A stretch of DNA of 64,000 nt, from NCBI RefSeq assembly GCF_029623955.1, contig NZ_JARSBP010000006.1, forward strand, positions 186,001-250,000, in the 5' to 3' direction. Each line of letters starts with the position of its first letter. Position 1 is the first letter of the stretch. The translations under genes were made by a program, and so were the position numbers. A model generated the notes under the pieces. It was given only the letters and a program-made list of their open reading frames with translations. It was not told where the DNA came from and made no database searches. The DNA comes from Mycobacterium sp. 236(2023) (lineage in GTDB: Bacteria > Actinomycetota > Actinomycetes > Mycobacteriales > Mycobacteriaceae). This document shows, one piece after another, positions 9,077 through 16,354 of the stretch.

Positions 9077-9887
9077 AGCGGTCGTCACCGTGCGGAACCT
9101 CTCGCTGGAGTCCGACAGGGCGATTCTGCGCAATGTCAGCGTCACCCTGGACCAGGGCAAGGTGCTCGGCATCGTCGGGGAATCCGGCAGCGGGAAAACT
9201 CTTCTCGTCAAGTCCATCCTGGGGGTGCTGCCGACCACGGTCCGCGCGACGTCCGGTCACATCGAACTCTTCGGTGAGGACTCCGCAACCTTCGACACTG
9301 CGACGTGGCGGTCCCTGTGGGCGAACAAGTTCGGCGCCGTCTTCCAGGACCCCGGAAGCTACCTCAACCCGTCCTACACCGTGTTGCAGCACTTCGAGGA
9401 GTTCTACCGCGTCGCTCTGCGCATCCCCAAGGAGGAACGCCGTCGCCGGGCGCTGGATGCGTTGCGGGCTGTCAACATCCGGGACGCCGAAGCTGTCCTG
9501 ACCCGGTATCGTCACGAGCTCAGCGGTGGCACCCTGCAACGCATCGTCATCGCTCTGGCGCTTGCCCGCTCGCCGGAGGTGTTCATCGCCGACGAGGCAA
9601 CGACCTCGTTGGACGTCACGGTCGAGGCGGAGGTCCTCGACCTCATCGCCGACCTCAGAAATCACGCGAAGATGTCGGTCATTGTTGTCTCCCATGACCT
9701 TTCGGTGGTGTCCCGGCTGGCTGACGACCTCATCGTGCTGCGCAACGGCGTCGTGGTGGAAGCCGGACCGACACAACGCCTTCTGCGGGAGCCGCGGTCG
9801 GAATACCTGCGGTTGCTCATCGACTCCTACACGAAATACGGCATCGATCGCGTCGACGCCGTGGCGCAGACCGCGTCAGTGGGTTAG
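9069..9887 (+). CDS. ABC transporter ATP-binding protein, DppD/OppD type
   Basis: A 272-residue nucleotide-binding subunit. Walker A is GESGSGKT near residues 38-45, the Q-loop is VFQDPGSYLNP, the ABC signature is LSGGTLQR, Walker B is VFIADEAT, and the switch histidine lies in VVSHDL. The signature has T-L where most family members have Q-R or M-R, a modest variation. It overlaps the DppC-type permease by 8 bp and is followed after 8 bp by the second ATPase. The two ATPases should form a heterodimer driving the importer. Confidence 0.92.
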   Translation: MTEAVVTVRNLSLESDRAILRNVSVTLDQGKVLGIVGESGSGKTLLVKSILGVLPTTVRATSGHIELFGEDSATFDTATWRSLWANKFGAVFQDPGSYLNPSYTVLQHFEEFYRVALRIPKEERRRRALDALRAVNIRDAEAVLTRYRHELSGGTLQRIVIALALARSPEVFIADEATTSLDVTVEAEVLDLIADLRNHAKMSVIVVSHDLSVVSRLADDLIVLRNGVVVEAGPTQRLLREPRSEYLRLLIDSYTKYGIDRVDAVAQTASVG

Positions 9888-9895
9888 GGAACACG

Positions 9896-10714
9896 GTGCT
9901 CAAAGTCAGAAACGTCGACGTCAGCTACCGCAGCCGTCGCGGCCGCAACGACGTACTCAAAGATGTCAGCCTCGACATCGGGGCCGGCGAATCCGTCGCG
10001 GTAATCGGCGAATCCGGCTCGGGTAAAACGACATTGGCCAGGACCATCCTCGGCGTCGTCACGCCGCGCTCGGGTGAGATCCTCTTCGAAGGGCGCGACA
10101 TCGCTCGCCTGAACGGCAGGCAGAGGACGGAGTTCAGGCGCGCCGGCGACATCGACTACGTATTCCAGGACACCCTGCAGAGCCTTGACCCCGCGATCAC
10201 GGTGGGAAACTCCACGATCGAACCACTTCTCGTCCGGACATCAATGTCGCGCCGAGCCGCGGCGGAACGCAGTCGTGAACTGTTCGACCGCTTCGGGCTG
10301 GACCAGTCACTGTTCGACAAACGGCCCTCGCAGCTGTCCGGCGGACAGCGCCAACGTATCGGGTTGATCCGCGCGGTGATCCAGCATCCGAAACTGTTGA
10401 TTCTCGACGAACCCCTCAGCGCCCTCGACGCCGCCAACCGGGCGTCGACAATCGATCTGCTCGTCGAGCTGAACCGGCAGGGAATTGCGCTGCTGCTGAT
10501 CACACACGACATCGGTTCGGCTACGGCCGTCACCACACGGACCTCTGTCCTGTTCCGCGGCCGCATCGTCGAAGAAGCCCCCACCTGGGACCTGATCCGC
10601 GAGCCCGCCCACGACTACTCGAAGCTGCTGGTCGGGTCTGCGGGCAGCCTGTTCACCCACGGCAGTACCAAGGACGAACGGACCACGCTGCGCCGCCGTC
10701 TCGAAATCTCCTGA
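9896..10714 (+). CDS. ABC transporter ATP-binding protein, DppF/OppF type
   Basis: A 272-residue partner ATPase starting at GTG 9896. Walker A is GESGSGKTT (about residues 38-46), the Q-loop is VFQDTLQSLDP, the signature is LSGGQRQR, Walker B is LLILDEPLSALD and the H-loop is ITHDI. It is the last transporter gene of the operon. A monooxygenase gene follows after 16 bp on the same strand, so uptake and oxidation of the substrate are probably co-expressed. Confidence 0.92.
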   Translation: MLKVRNVDVSYRSRRGRNDVLKDVSLDIGAGESVAVIGESGSGKTTLARTILGVVTPRSGEILFEGRDIARLNGRQRTEFRRAGDIDYVFQDTLQSLDPAITVGNSTIEPLLVRTSMSRRAAAERSRELFDRFGLDQSLFDKRPSQLSGGQRQRIGLIRAVIQHPKLLILDEPLSALDAANRASTIDLLVELNRQGIALLLITHDIGSATAVTTRTSVLFRGRIVEEAPTWDLIREPAHDYSKLLVGSAGSLFTHGSTKDERTTLRRRLEIS

Positions 10715-10730
10715 TACGGAAAGGTCGTTG

Positions 10731-12044
10731 ATGCCTGACACGCCCCGCTACACGATCATGTTGGGTACCGGTCAACGCAACGCATGGAAGTGGCTTCCGC
10801 GGGGTCGCCATCTGGAGTCCTTCGAGCACTACCTCCGCGTCGCGGTGGAAGCCGAGCGTGCAGGCGTACACGGGCTGCTGCTGGCCGACGGGCTGACGCT
10901 CGATCAGGCACGGCAGGTGCCGCGTGCCTTCGAGCCGCTGACACTGCTGGCGGCACTGGCCGCGCGGACCTCGCGGATCGGTCTGATCCCCACCGTGTCG
11001 ACAACATTCAACGAACCGTTCACCGTCGCCCGCGCCGTCAACTCTCTCGACAACCTCAGCGGCGGCCGTATCGGGGTGAACCTCGTGACGTCGTTCACCG
11101 GGGAGAAGAACTACGGCGGCACGCTGCCTCGCCCCGACGACCGGTATGCGCGCGCCCGCGAGTTCACCGCTGTCCTCCGAAAGCTCTGGTCGAGTTGGGA
11201 TCTCGAAGCCGTGATCGAGGACGCGGATTCGGGGCTCTATTACCTGTCCGACCTCGTCAAGCCGATCGAGCACGTGGGCGAGCACTTCCGGGTCGAGGGC
11301 CCGCTCAATGTGCCGCGTTCGCCCCAGGGGATTCCGGGCATCGGCGCAGCAGGCTCGTCGGATCTCGGACGCCAATTCGCCGCCGAGGTCGCTGATTTCG
11401 TTTACTCCGTGCAACCGAGCAAGCGCATCGCCGAGGACTACTTCACCGACCTTCGTCGACGGGCGCGCGAGCAACGCGCCGACGGGACCCGGCCGACGGT
11501 GATCACCGGTGTCATCCCGATCATCGGCGAGAACCGAGCCCAAGCGCGGGAACTTGCCGCGCAGTTGAGGGAGCCCAGCGATTTCGAGGCCGGCCGGCGC
11601 CGCATCGAAGCGCTCCTGGGCGGTGCCGATCTGAGCGGTCTCGCACGGACCGACACGATCGACCCGGCGATCATCCCGCCGCCCGACGACATCCTGCGTC
11701 GCCAGGGACGCTACGAGGTCTTCAAGAGCCTGGCCGTGGATGAGGAGTACACCCTGGAGGAGCTCGTCGACTACGTGGCCAACACCAACGGACACTGGAC
11801 CGTCGTCGGCACCGTCGACGACGTCGTCGCCGCGTTCGCGGAGCGGTTCGACTCAGGCCTCGCCGACGGATTCAACATCTGGCCCACCCACTATCCCCAC
11901 GGACTGGATGCCATCACCGGACGTCTGCTGCCAGAACTCCAGCGCGCGGGGTACTTCACGCCGTTGAGCAACGAGCCCACGACCTTCCGCGACCTGTTCA
12001 CGACCCACGATCCGGAGTCCGCTCCACTCGCGGCATCCGGGTAG
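10731..12044 (+). CDS. NtaA/SnaA/DszA-family FMNH2-dependent monooxygenase (copy 3)
   Basis: A 437-residue luciferase-fold monooxygenase of the same branch as the two genes at 377-3054 but clearly diverged. It begins MPDTPRYTIMLGTGQRNAWKW, retains RTSRIGLIPTVSTTFNEPF and IGVNLVTSFTGEKNYGG, and ends with LPELQRAGYF...EPTTFRDLF. The ATG at 10731 has GGAAAGG seven bases upstream; a TTG one codon earlier is less likely. It closes the ABC transporter operon, so its substrate is probably what the importer carries. The flavin reductase partner is not in the window. Confidence 0.87.
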   Translation: MPDTPRYTIMLGTGQRNAWKWLPRGRHLESFEHYLRVAVEAERAGVHGLLLADGLTLDQARQVPRAFEPLTLLAALAARTSRIGLIPTVSTTFNEPFTVARAVNSLDNLSGGRIGVNLVTSFTGEKNYGGTLPRPDDRYARAREFTAVLRKLWSSWDLEAVIEDADSGLYYLSDLVKPIEHVGEHFRVEGPLNVPRSPQGIPGIGAAGSSDLGRQFAAEVADFVYSVQPSKRIAEDYFTDLRRRAREQRADGTRPTVITGVIPIIGENRAQARELAAQLREPSDFEAGRRRIEALLGGADLSGLARTDTIDPAIIPPPDDILRRQGRYEVFKSLAVDEEYTLEELVDYVANTNGHWTVVGTVDDVVAAFAERFDSGLADGFNIWPTHYPHGLDAITGRLLPELQRAGYFTPLSNEPTTFRDLFTTHDPESAPLAASG

Positions 12045-12292
12045 CTCCCGGGGCCGGTCGACCTGTCGGCGGATTTGCGCTCATCGCGATCAAAACCAGG
12101 CAGGCGCAGCGAGGGTGGCGCAATGACCGCCGCTACCCCGATCGCCCCAGGTCAACGTCCCGGCGAGGCGGCGCAATGGAGTCCGTTGCGAAACCACCGC
12201 CAGTACATCATTCGGCCATTCGCCGTATGCGATTTACGGTCACCACCAGCACTTTCAGCGCTCTTGCAGCCCAAGACGACCCGAGGTGACCG
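12045..12292 (+). other. Intergenic region before the GntR gene
   Basis: These 248 bp separate the monooxygenase from the GntR regulator and presumably hold the promoter of the regulator-ferredoxin-SsuABC-AprA operon. A short inverted repeat (CCGTA at 12223-12227, TACGG at 12235-12239) could be an operator. A frame starting at ATG 12123 runs into gntR out of frame and looks artefactual. No riboswitch was recognised. Confidence 0.35.
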
Positions 12293-13042
12293 GTGGTGGA
12301 ACCCGCCCGCGACGACTCTCCGACGCCCCTGCGCCGACCGCGCTCCGACCAGGCGCGTCTGGTGGCTGACGTGGTCCGCCACCAGATCCACGCCGGCGGA
12401 TACCAGAGCGGCCTTCCCTCGGAATCCGAGCTGGCCGCCGAGTTCCTCGTCTCACGCAATGCCGTGCGGGAGGCGCTCGGGGTTCTGAAAGCCGAAGGCC
12501 TCATCGACCGCGAACCAAAGATCGGCACGCATGTCGCGATCCGCAAGTACGACCACGGTCTCGACGCCCTCGTCGGGTTGAAGGAAACATTCAAGGGCTA
12601 CGGCGAGATCCGCAATGAGGTGCGAGCCACCCTCACCGTCTCGGCGCCACCGTCGGTCGCCCACAAGCTCCAGCTCGATCCGGGTGAGCCCGTCGTCTTC
12701 GTCGAACGGTTGCGTTACCTCGGTGACCTCCCGCTGAGCCTGGACATGACCTACCTGGCGCGCGACATCGGAGAAGCCGTCATCGAGCATTCGCTGGAGC
12801 ACAACGACGTCTTCTCCCTCATCGAGTTGGTCACCGGCCGGCGTCTCGGCCACGCGGGAGTCGCCGTCGAAGCCGTCACCGCAGATCCGCATTCGGCGGC
12901 GATCCTGCAGGTGCCCGACAACGCCGCGCTGCTGTTACTCGAACGACTCACCCACCTCGACGACGGGCGGCCCGTCGATCTCGAATACATCCGGATGCGT
13001 GGTGACCGAATCACACTGCGCAGCAATCTGATTAGGGGATAG
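12293..13042 (+). CDS. GntR-family transcriptional regulator (UTRA/HutC type)
   Basis: A 249-residue regulator. Residues about 17-80 form the winged-helix DNA-binding domain (SELAAEFLVSRNAVREALGVLKAEGLI...KIGTHVA). Residues about 100-245 form a UTRA ligand-binding domain (PGEPVVFVERLRYLGDLPLSLDMTYL...EYIRMRGDRITL). GTG 12293 or the next GTG 12296 can serve as start. It is the first gene of a tight co-directional block with a ferredoxin (3 bp later), an SsuABC-like importer and an AprA-like flavoprotein. It therefore most likely senses the imported compound or a product and controls this block. Confidence 0.9.
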   Translation: MVEPARDDSPTPLRRPRSDQARLVADVVRHQIHAGGYQSGLPSESELAAEFLVSRNAVREALGVLKAEGLIDREPKIGTHVAIRKYDHGLDALVGLKETFKGYGEIRNEVRATLTVSAPPSVAHKLQLDPGEPVVFVERLRYLGDLPLSLDMTYLARDIGEAVIEHSLEHNDVFSLIELVTGRRLGHAGVAVEAVTADPHSAAILQVPDNAALLLLERLTHLDDGRPVDLEYIRMRGDRITLRSNLIRG

Positions 13043-13045
13043 CTC

Positions 13046-13273
13046 ATGGCTCAGGTCACCCAGCGTGTGGACGTACCCGTCACCATCGACGAGTCACTGT
13101 GCATCGAAGGATGCACGCTGTGCGTCGAGATCTGCCCGCTCGACTCGCTGGCGATCAACCCGGAGAACGGCAAGGCATTCATGCACGTCGACGAGTGCTG
13201 GTACTGCGGGCCCTGTGCCGCACGCTGTCCCACCGGCGCCGTCACCGTCAACATGCCCTACCTCATCCGCTAG
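13046..13273 (+). CDS. Di-[4Fe-4S] ferredoxin, AprB-like
   Basis: A 75-residue iron-sulfur protein with two complete cluster motifs: C19xxxC23xxC26xxxC30P and C51xxC54xxC57xxxC61P. The stretch ECWYCGPCAARCPTGAV, including a Trp right after the first Cys of the second motif, closely resembles the beta subunit of adenylylsulfate (APS) reductase (AprB), which has a C-W-x-C-x-x-C arrangement with a conserved inter-cluster Trp. It lacks the C-terminal tail of true AprB. It would pass electrons to or from the AprA-like flavoprotein at 16354-19068. It starts 3 bp after gntR and precedes the SsuA-like lipoprotein. Confidence 0.88.
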   Translation: MAQVTQRVDVPVTIDESLCIEGCTLCVEICPLDSLAINPENGKAFMHVDECWYCGPCAARCPTGAVTVNMPYLIR

Positions 13274-13300
13274 CCGCTCCGAAACACCAAGGACCACGCC

Positions 13301-14722
13301 ATGAAACGCGCACTCGCTGCTTTGCTCACCGCGGCCACCGCCACCTCGCTGACCGCGTGCTCGCTGGACTCTCAGTCCCAGTCCGAGGACACCGTCCGTG
13401 TTGTCATCGGCTACCAATCCAAGACCATCAACACCGTGACCGCCGGAACGCTGTTGCGGGCCAAGGGTTTCTTCGAGCAACGGCTCGGCGACATCACCAA
13501 GGAGGGCGGAAAGGAGTACGTCGTCGAGTGGCAGGACTACGACACGGGCGCCCCGATCACCGCGCAGATGGTCGCCGAGAAGATCGACATCGGCTCGATG
13601 GGTGACTACCCGCTACTGATCAACGGCTCCAAGACCCAGGCCAACGAGCGTGCTCGTACCGAGCTCGTCTCGGTGACCGGCTACAGCCCCACCGGTTCGC
13701 TCAACATGGTTGTGGTACCGCCCGACTCACCGGCACGCACCATCGCCGACCTCAAAGGGCAGAAGGTCTCGGCCAGCGTCGGATCCGCCGGGCACGGCAC
13801 GCTGGTCCGAGCGCTCGACAACGCCGGCATCGATCCGAAAACCGGTGTCGAGGTACTCAACCAGCAGCCGCAGGTCGGAGCCTCAGCGCTGGAATCCGGT
13901 CAGGTTCAGGCACTGTCGCAGTTCGTCGCGTGGCCCGGCCTGCTCGCTTTCCAGGGCAAGGCCACTCTGCTCTATGACGGAGCCGAAGGCGACTACCCGA
14001 CCTTCCACGGTGTCGTCGTGCGTCGTGACTACGCGGGCCAGCACCCCGAGGTTCTGGACGCGTTCCTCCAGGCACAGCTCGACGCCACCGAATTCCTCAA
14101 CGACAACCCCTTGGAGTCGGCCAAACTGGTGGCCGAGGGCAGTGGACTGCCGGAAGAAGTCGTCTACCTCTACAACGGGCCCGGCGGGACGAGCTTCGAC
14201 ACCACGCTGAAACCATCCCTGGTCGAGGCGCTCAAGGGTGACGTTCCGTACCTGCAGTCGATCGGTGAATTCGCCCCGCTCGACGTCGACAACTTCGTGT
14301 CCGACACAGCGATCCGCAAGGCATTCGCCGACCGCGGTCAGGACTACGACGCGGCGCTCGGCGACACCACGAACCCGTCGGCGATCAGCGGTCAGGATCC
14401 CGTGTGCGACGTCGCGGTGACCGATGCGAAGCTCGCCGGCGAACTGTGGATCGACGGCGCCGAGTCCACCCAACCCGCAGCCAACCCCGACTGCCTTCTG
14501 CGCGCCGTCCGTGAAGCCACAGCCGACGGCCAAAACATCCGCGCTGCTTTCGTTCCCGACACGGAGTTCGGCACCCGCTGGTTCGCCGACAAGTCCTTCT
14601 GGGTCAGAGACGGCCAGAAGCACCTGCCGTTCGACACCGCCGCCGGGGCCGCGCGTTACACAACAGCACACCCGGGCGCCGCGGTCGTCGACTACCAGCA
14701 GGCGCTGGCGGGCGCGGTATGA
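13301..14722 (+). CDS. SsuA/TauA-like ABC substrate-binding lipoprotein with a C-terminal extension
   Basis: A 473-residue lipoprotein: signal peptide, lipobox LTAC with Cys20, then a sulfonate/nitrate/taurine-type binding fold (VRVVIGYQSKTINTVTAGTLLRAKGFFE; AEKIDIGSMGDYPLLING; GQKVSASVGSAGHGTLVRAL). The usual family length is about 310-340 residues. Here about 105 extra residues follow (from roughly residue 367), with WIDGAEST near 383 and FGTRWFADKSFWVRDG...LPFDTAAGAARY. The pattern reminds me of NosL-type domains, but I could not test this. Its stop overlaps the permease start (ATGA). It is the receptor for the importer that serves the AprBA-like module. Confidence 0.87.
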   Translation: MKRALAALLTAATATSLTACSLDSQSQSEDTVRVVIGYQSKTINTVTAGTLLRAKGFFEQRLGDITKEGGKEYVVEWQDYDTGAPITAQMVAEKIDIGSMGDYPLLINGSKTQANERARTELVSVTGYSPTGSLNMVVVPPDSPARTIADLKGQKVSASVGSAGHGTLVRALDNAGIDPKTGVEVLNQQPQVGASALESGQVQALSQFVAWPGLLAFQGKATLLYDGAEGDYPTFHGVVVRRDYAGQHPEVLDAFLQAQLDATEFLNDNPLESAKLVAEGSGLPEEVVYLYNGPGGTSFDTTLKPSLVEALKGDVPYLQSIGEFAPLDVDNFVSDTAIRKAFADRGQDYDAALGDTTNPSAISGQDPVCDVAVTDAKLAGELWIDGAESTQPAANPDCLLRAVREATADGQNIRAAFVPDTEFGTRWFADKSFWVRDGQKHLPFDTAAGAARYTTAHPGAAVVDYQQALAGAV

Positions 14723-15582
14723 CCACCCCGCCTGCGGTTCTGACCGCCGATGCACCGGTGGTCGCGACGCCGCGCAAGACGTCGCCCAAGGCGACGCGTA
14801 ACGCGCCGTGGCGGGCCTGGCTCGTTCGGATCGCTTCGGTCGCTGCCGCGATCGGTTTGTGGCAGTTGTTGACCGCCAACGATGTTCGGCTCTGGTTGCG
14901 GTTCGACACGCTGCCCACCGTCAGCGACATCGTCGCGGCATTCGCGGTGCGCGTCGCGACCACCGATTATTGGCTCGACCTCGGGCAGTCGCTGATCCGC
15001 ATCCTCACCGGCTTCGCGCTCGCCGCCATCGCCGGCGTCGTCACCGGGATCCTGCTCGGACGATCGGCCAAGTTCGCCAACGTATTCGGGCCGCTCACCG
15101 AACTGGCCCGCCCGATCCCCGCGATCGCGATCGTGCCCGTCGCGATCCTGCTGTTCCCCACCGACGAGGCCGGGATCGTGTTCATCACGTTCCTCGCCGC
15201 GTACTTCCCGATCATGGTGAGTACGCGCCACGCGGTACGCGCTCTGCCTACGTTGTGGGAGGACTCGGTGCGCACCCTCGGCGGCAACAGCTGGGACGTG
15301 ATCGTGCGGGTGGTGTTGCCCGGCATCCTTCCTGGCGTCTTCGGTGGCTTGTCCGTCGGCATCGGAGTGGCGTGGATCTGTGTCATCTCGGCTGAGATGA
15401 TCTCGGGCCGCCTCGGGGTGGGATACCGGACGTGGCAGGCGTACACGGTGCTCGCCTACCCCGAGGTATTCGTCGGCATCATCACGATCGGCGTGCTCGG
15501 CTTCGTCACATCGGCGGCCGTCGAACTGATCGGCCGCCGCGTGACGCGTTGGCTGCCGCGTGGCGAGGAGAGCAACCGATGA
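14719..15582 (+). CDS. SsuC/TauC-like ABC transporter permease
   Basis: A 287-residue BPD_transp_1 permease of the sulfonate/nitrate/taurine class. A Pro/Thr-rich N-terminal tail of about 30 residues is followed by a membrane helix (about 37-55), the region SLIRILTGFALAAIAGVVTGILLG, PIPAIAIVPVAILLF and the EAA loop EDSVRTLGGNSWDVIVRVVLPGILP. The C-terminal part keeps AWICVISAEMISGRLGVGY. It overlaps the receptor gene by four bases and precedes the ATPase by 28 bp. Confidence 0.92.
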   Translation: MTTPPAVLTADAPVVATPRKTSPKATRNAPWRAWLVRIASVAAAIGLWQLLTANDVRLWLRFDTLPTVSDIVAAFAVRVATTDYWLDLGQSLIRILTGFALAAIAGVVTGILLGRSAKFANVFGPLTELARPIPAIAIVPVAILLFPTDEAGIVFITFLAAYFPIMVSTRHAVRALPTLWEDSVRTLGGNSWDVIVRVVLPGILPGVFGGLSVGIGVAWICVISAEMISGRLGVGYRTWQAYTVLAYPEVFVGIITIGVLGFVTSAAVELIGRRVTRWLPRGEESNR

Positions 15583-15610
15583 GCGCTTGCGCGAAGAGGA
15601 GACAGTACCG

Positions 15611-16354
15611 ATGAGCGGACTCACCTTCGAACTCCGCGATCTGGAATTGAGCTACGGCGGTGCGCCGGTGATCGCCGGCCTGGATCTCGACGTCCGGCCC
15701 GGCGAGATACTCGTCCTGACGGGCCCATCCGGGTGCGGGAAATCCACAGTGCTCCGGGCACTGGCGGGTCTGCTGACCCCCGACAGCGGGGACGTGTTCG
15801 CCGACGGCGTGCGGGTGGCGAACACGTCCAGGGATCGGGCGATGGTGTTCCAGGACAACGCCCTTCTGCCGTGGCGCACGGTGCAGTCCAATGTCGAACT
15901 GGCGCTGAAGCTTTCCGGCCGACCGCGACAGGGCCGCCGCGAGGAGGCCTCGAAGTGGATCGCCGACGTCGGTTTGACGGGTTTCGAGAAGTACCTTCCC
16001 AAGAGTCTCTCCGGCGGCATGCGTCAGCGTGTCCAACTCGCGCGCGGACTGGCCGGAGCGCCCAGAGCGGTGATGATGGACGAGCCGTTCGGAGCGCTGG
16101 ATACCCAGACCAGAGCGACAATGCAGCGGCTGCTCATCGACACATGGCGAGCACACCCGACGACGATCGTCTTCGTCACCCACGACGTCGACGAGGCGCT
16201 GCTCATCGGTGACCGGATCGCGGTCCTCGGTCGCGCCGGCCGACCGCTGCGGGCGCTGCTCGACGTCCCTTCACCCCGTGACACATCTGTGTCGCGCACG
16301 GCTCTGCGCACTGAAGTCATTGCCGCCCTAGACCATTCGGAGCTTGTTTCCTGA
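15611..16354 (+). CDS. SsuB/TauB-like ABC transporter ATP-binding protein
   Basis: A 247-residue ATPase with Walker A GPSGCGKST (residues 38-46), a Q-loop in MVFQDNALLPWRTV, signature LSGGMRQR, Walker B VMMDEP and H-loop VTHDVDEA, typical of nitrate/sulfonate/taurine importers. The ATG at 15611 is preferred because AGAGGAGA lies just upstream. An in-frame start at 15560 would overlap the permease and add a polar tail. Its stop shares a base with the ATG of the AprA-like gene (TGATG), tying transport directly to that enzyme. Confidence 0.92.
   Translation: MSGLTFELRDLELSYGGAPVIAGLDLDVRPGEILVLTGPSGCGKSTVLRALAGLLTPDSGDVFADGVRVANTSRDRAMVFQDNALLPWRTVQSNVELALKLSGRPRQGRREEASKWIADVGLTGFEKYLPKSLSGGMRQRVQLARGLAGAPRAVMMDEPFGALDTQTRATMQRLLIDTWRAHPTTIVFVTHDVDEALLIGDRIAVLGRAGRPLRALLDVPSPRDTSVSRTALRTEVIAALDHSELVS

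Noticed and set aside
12045..12292. Possible SAM-type riboswitch before the sulfur-related operon
   Set aside because: I looked for the conserved core of SAM-I/SAM-IV elements and found no convincing match; only a short inverted repeat is present.
12123..12488. Possible small gene starting at ATG 12123 before gntR
   Set aside because: The frame runs well into gntR in another register, has no ribosome binding site that stands out, and looks random in composition.
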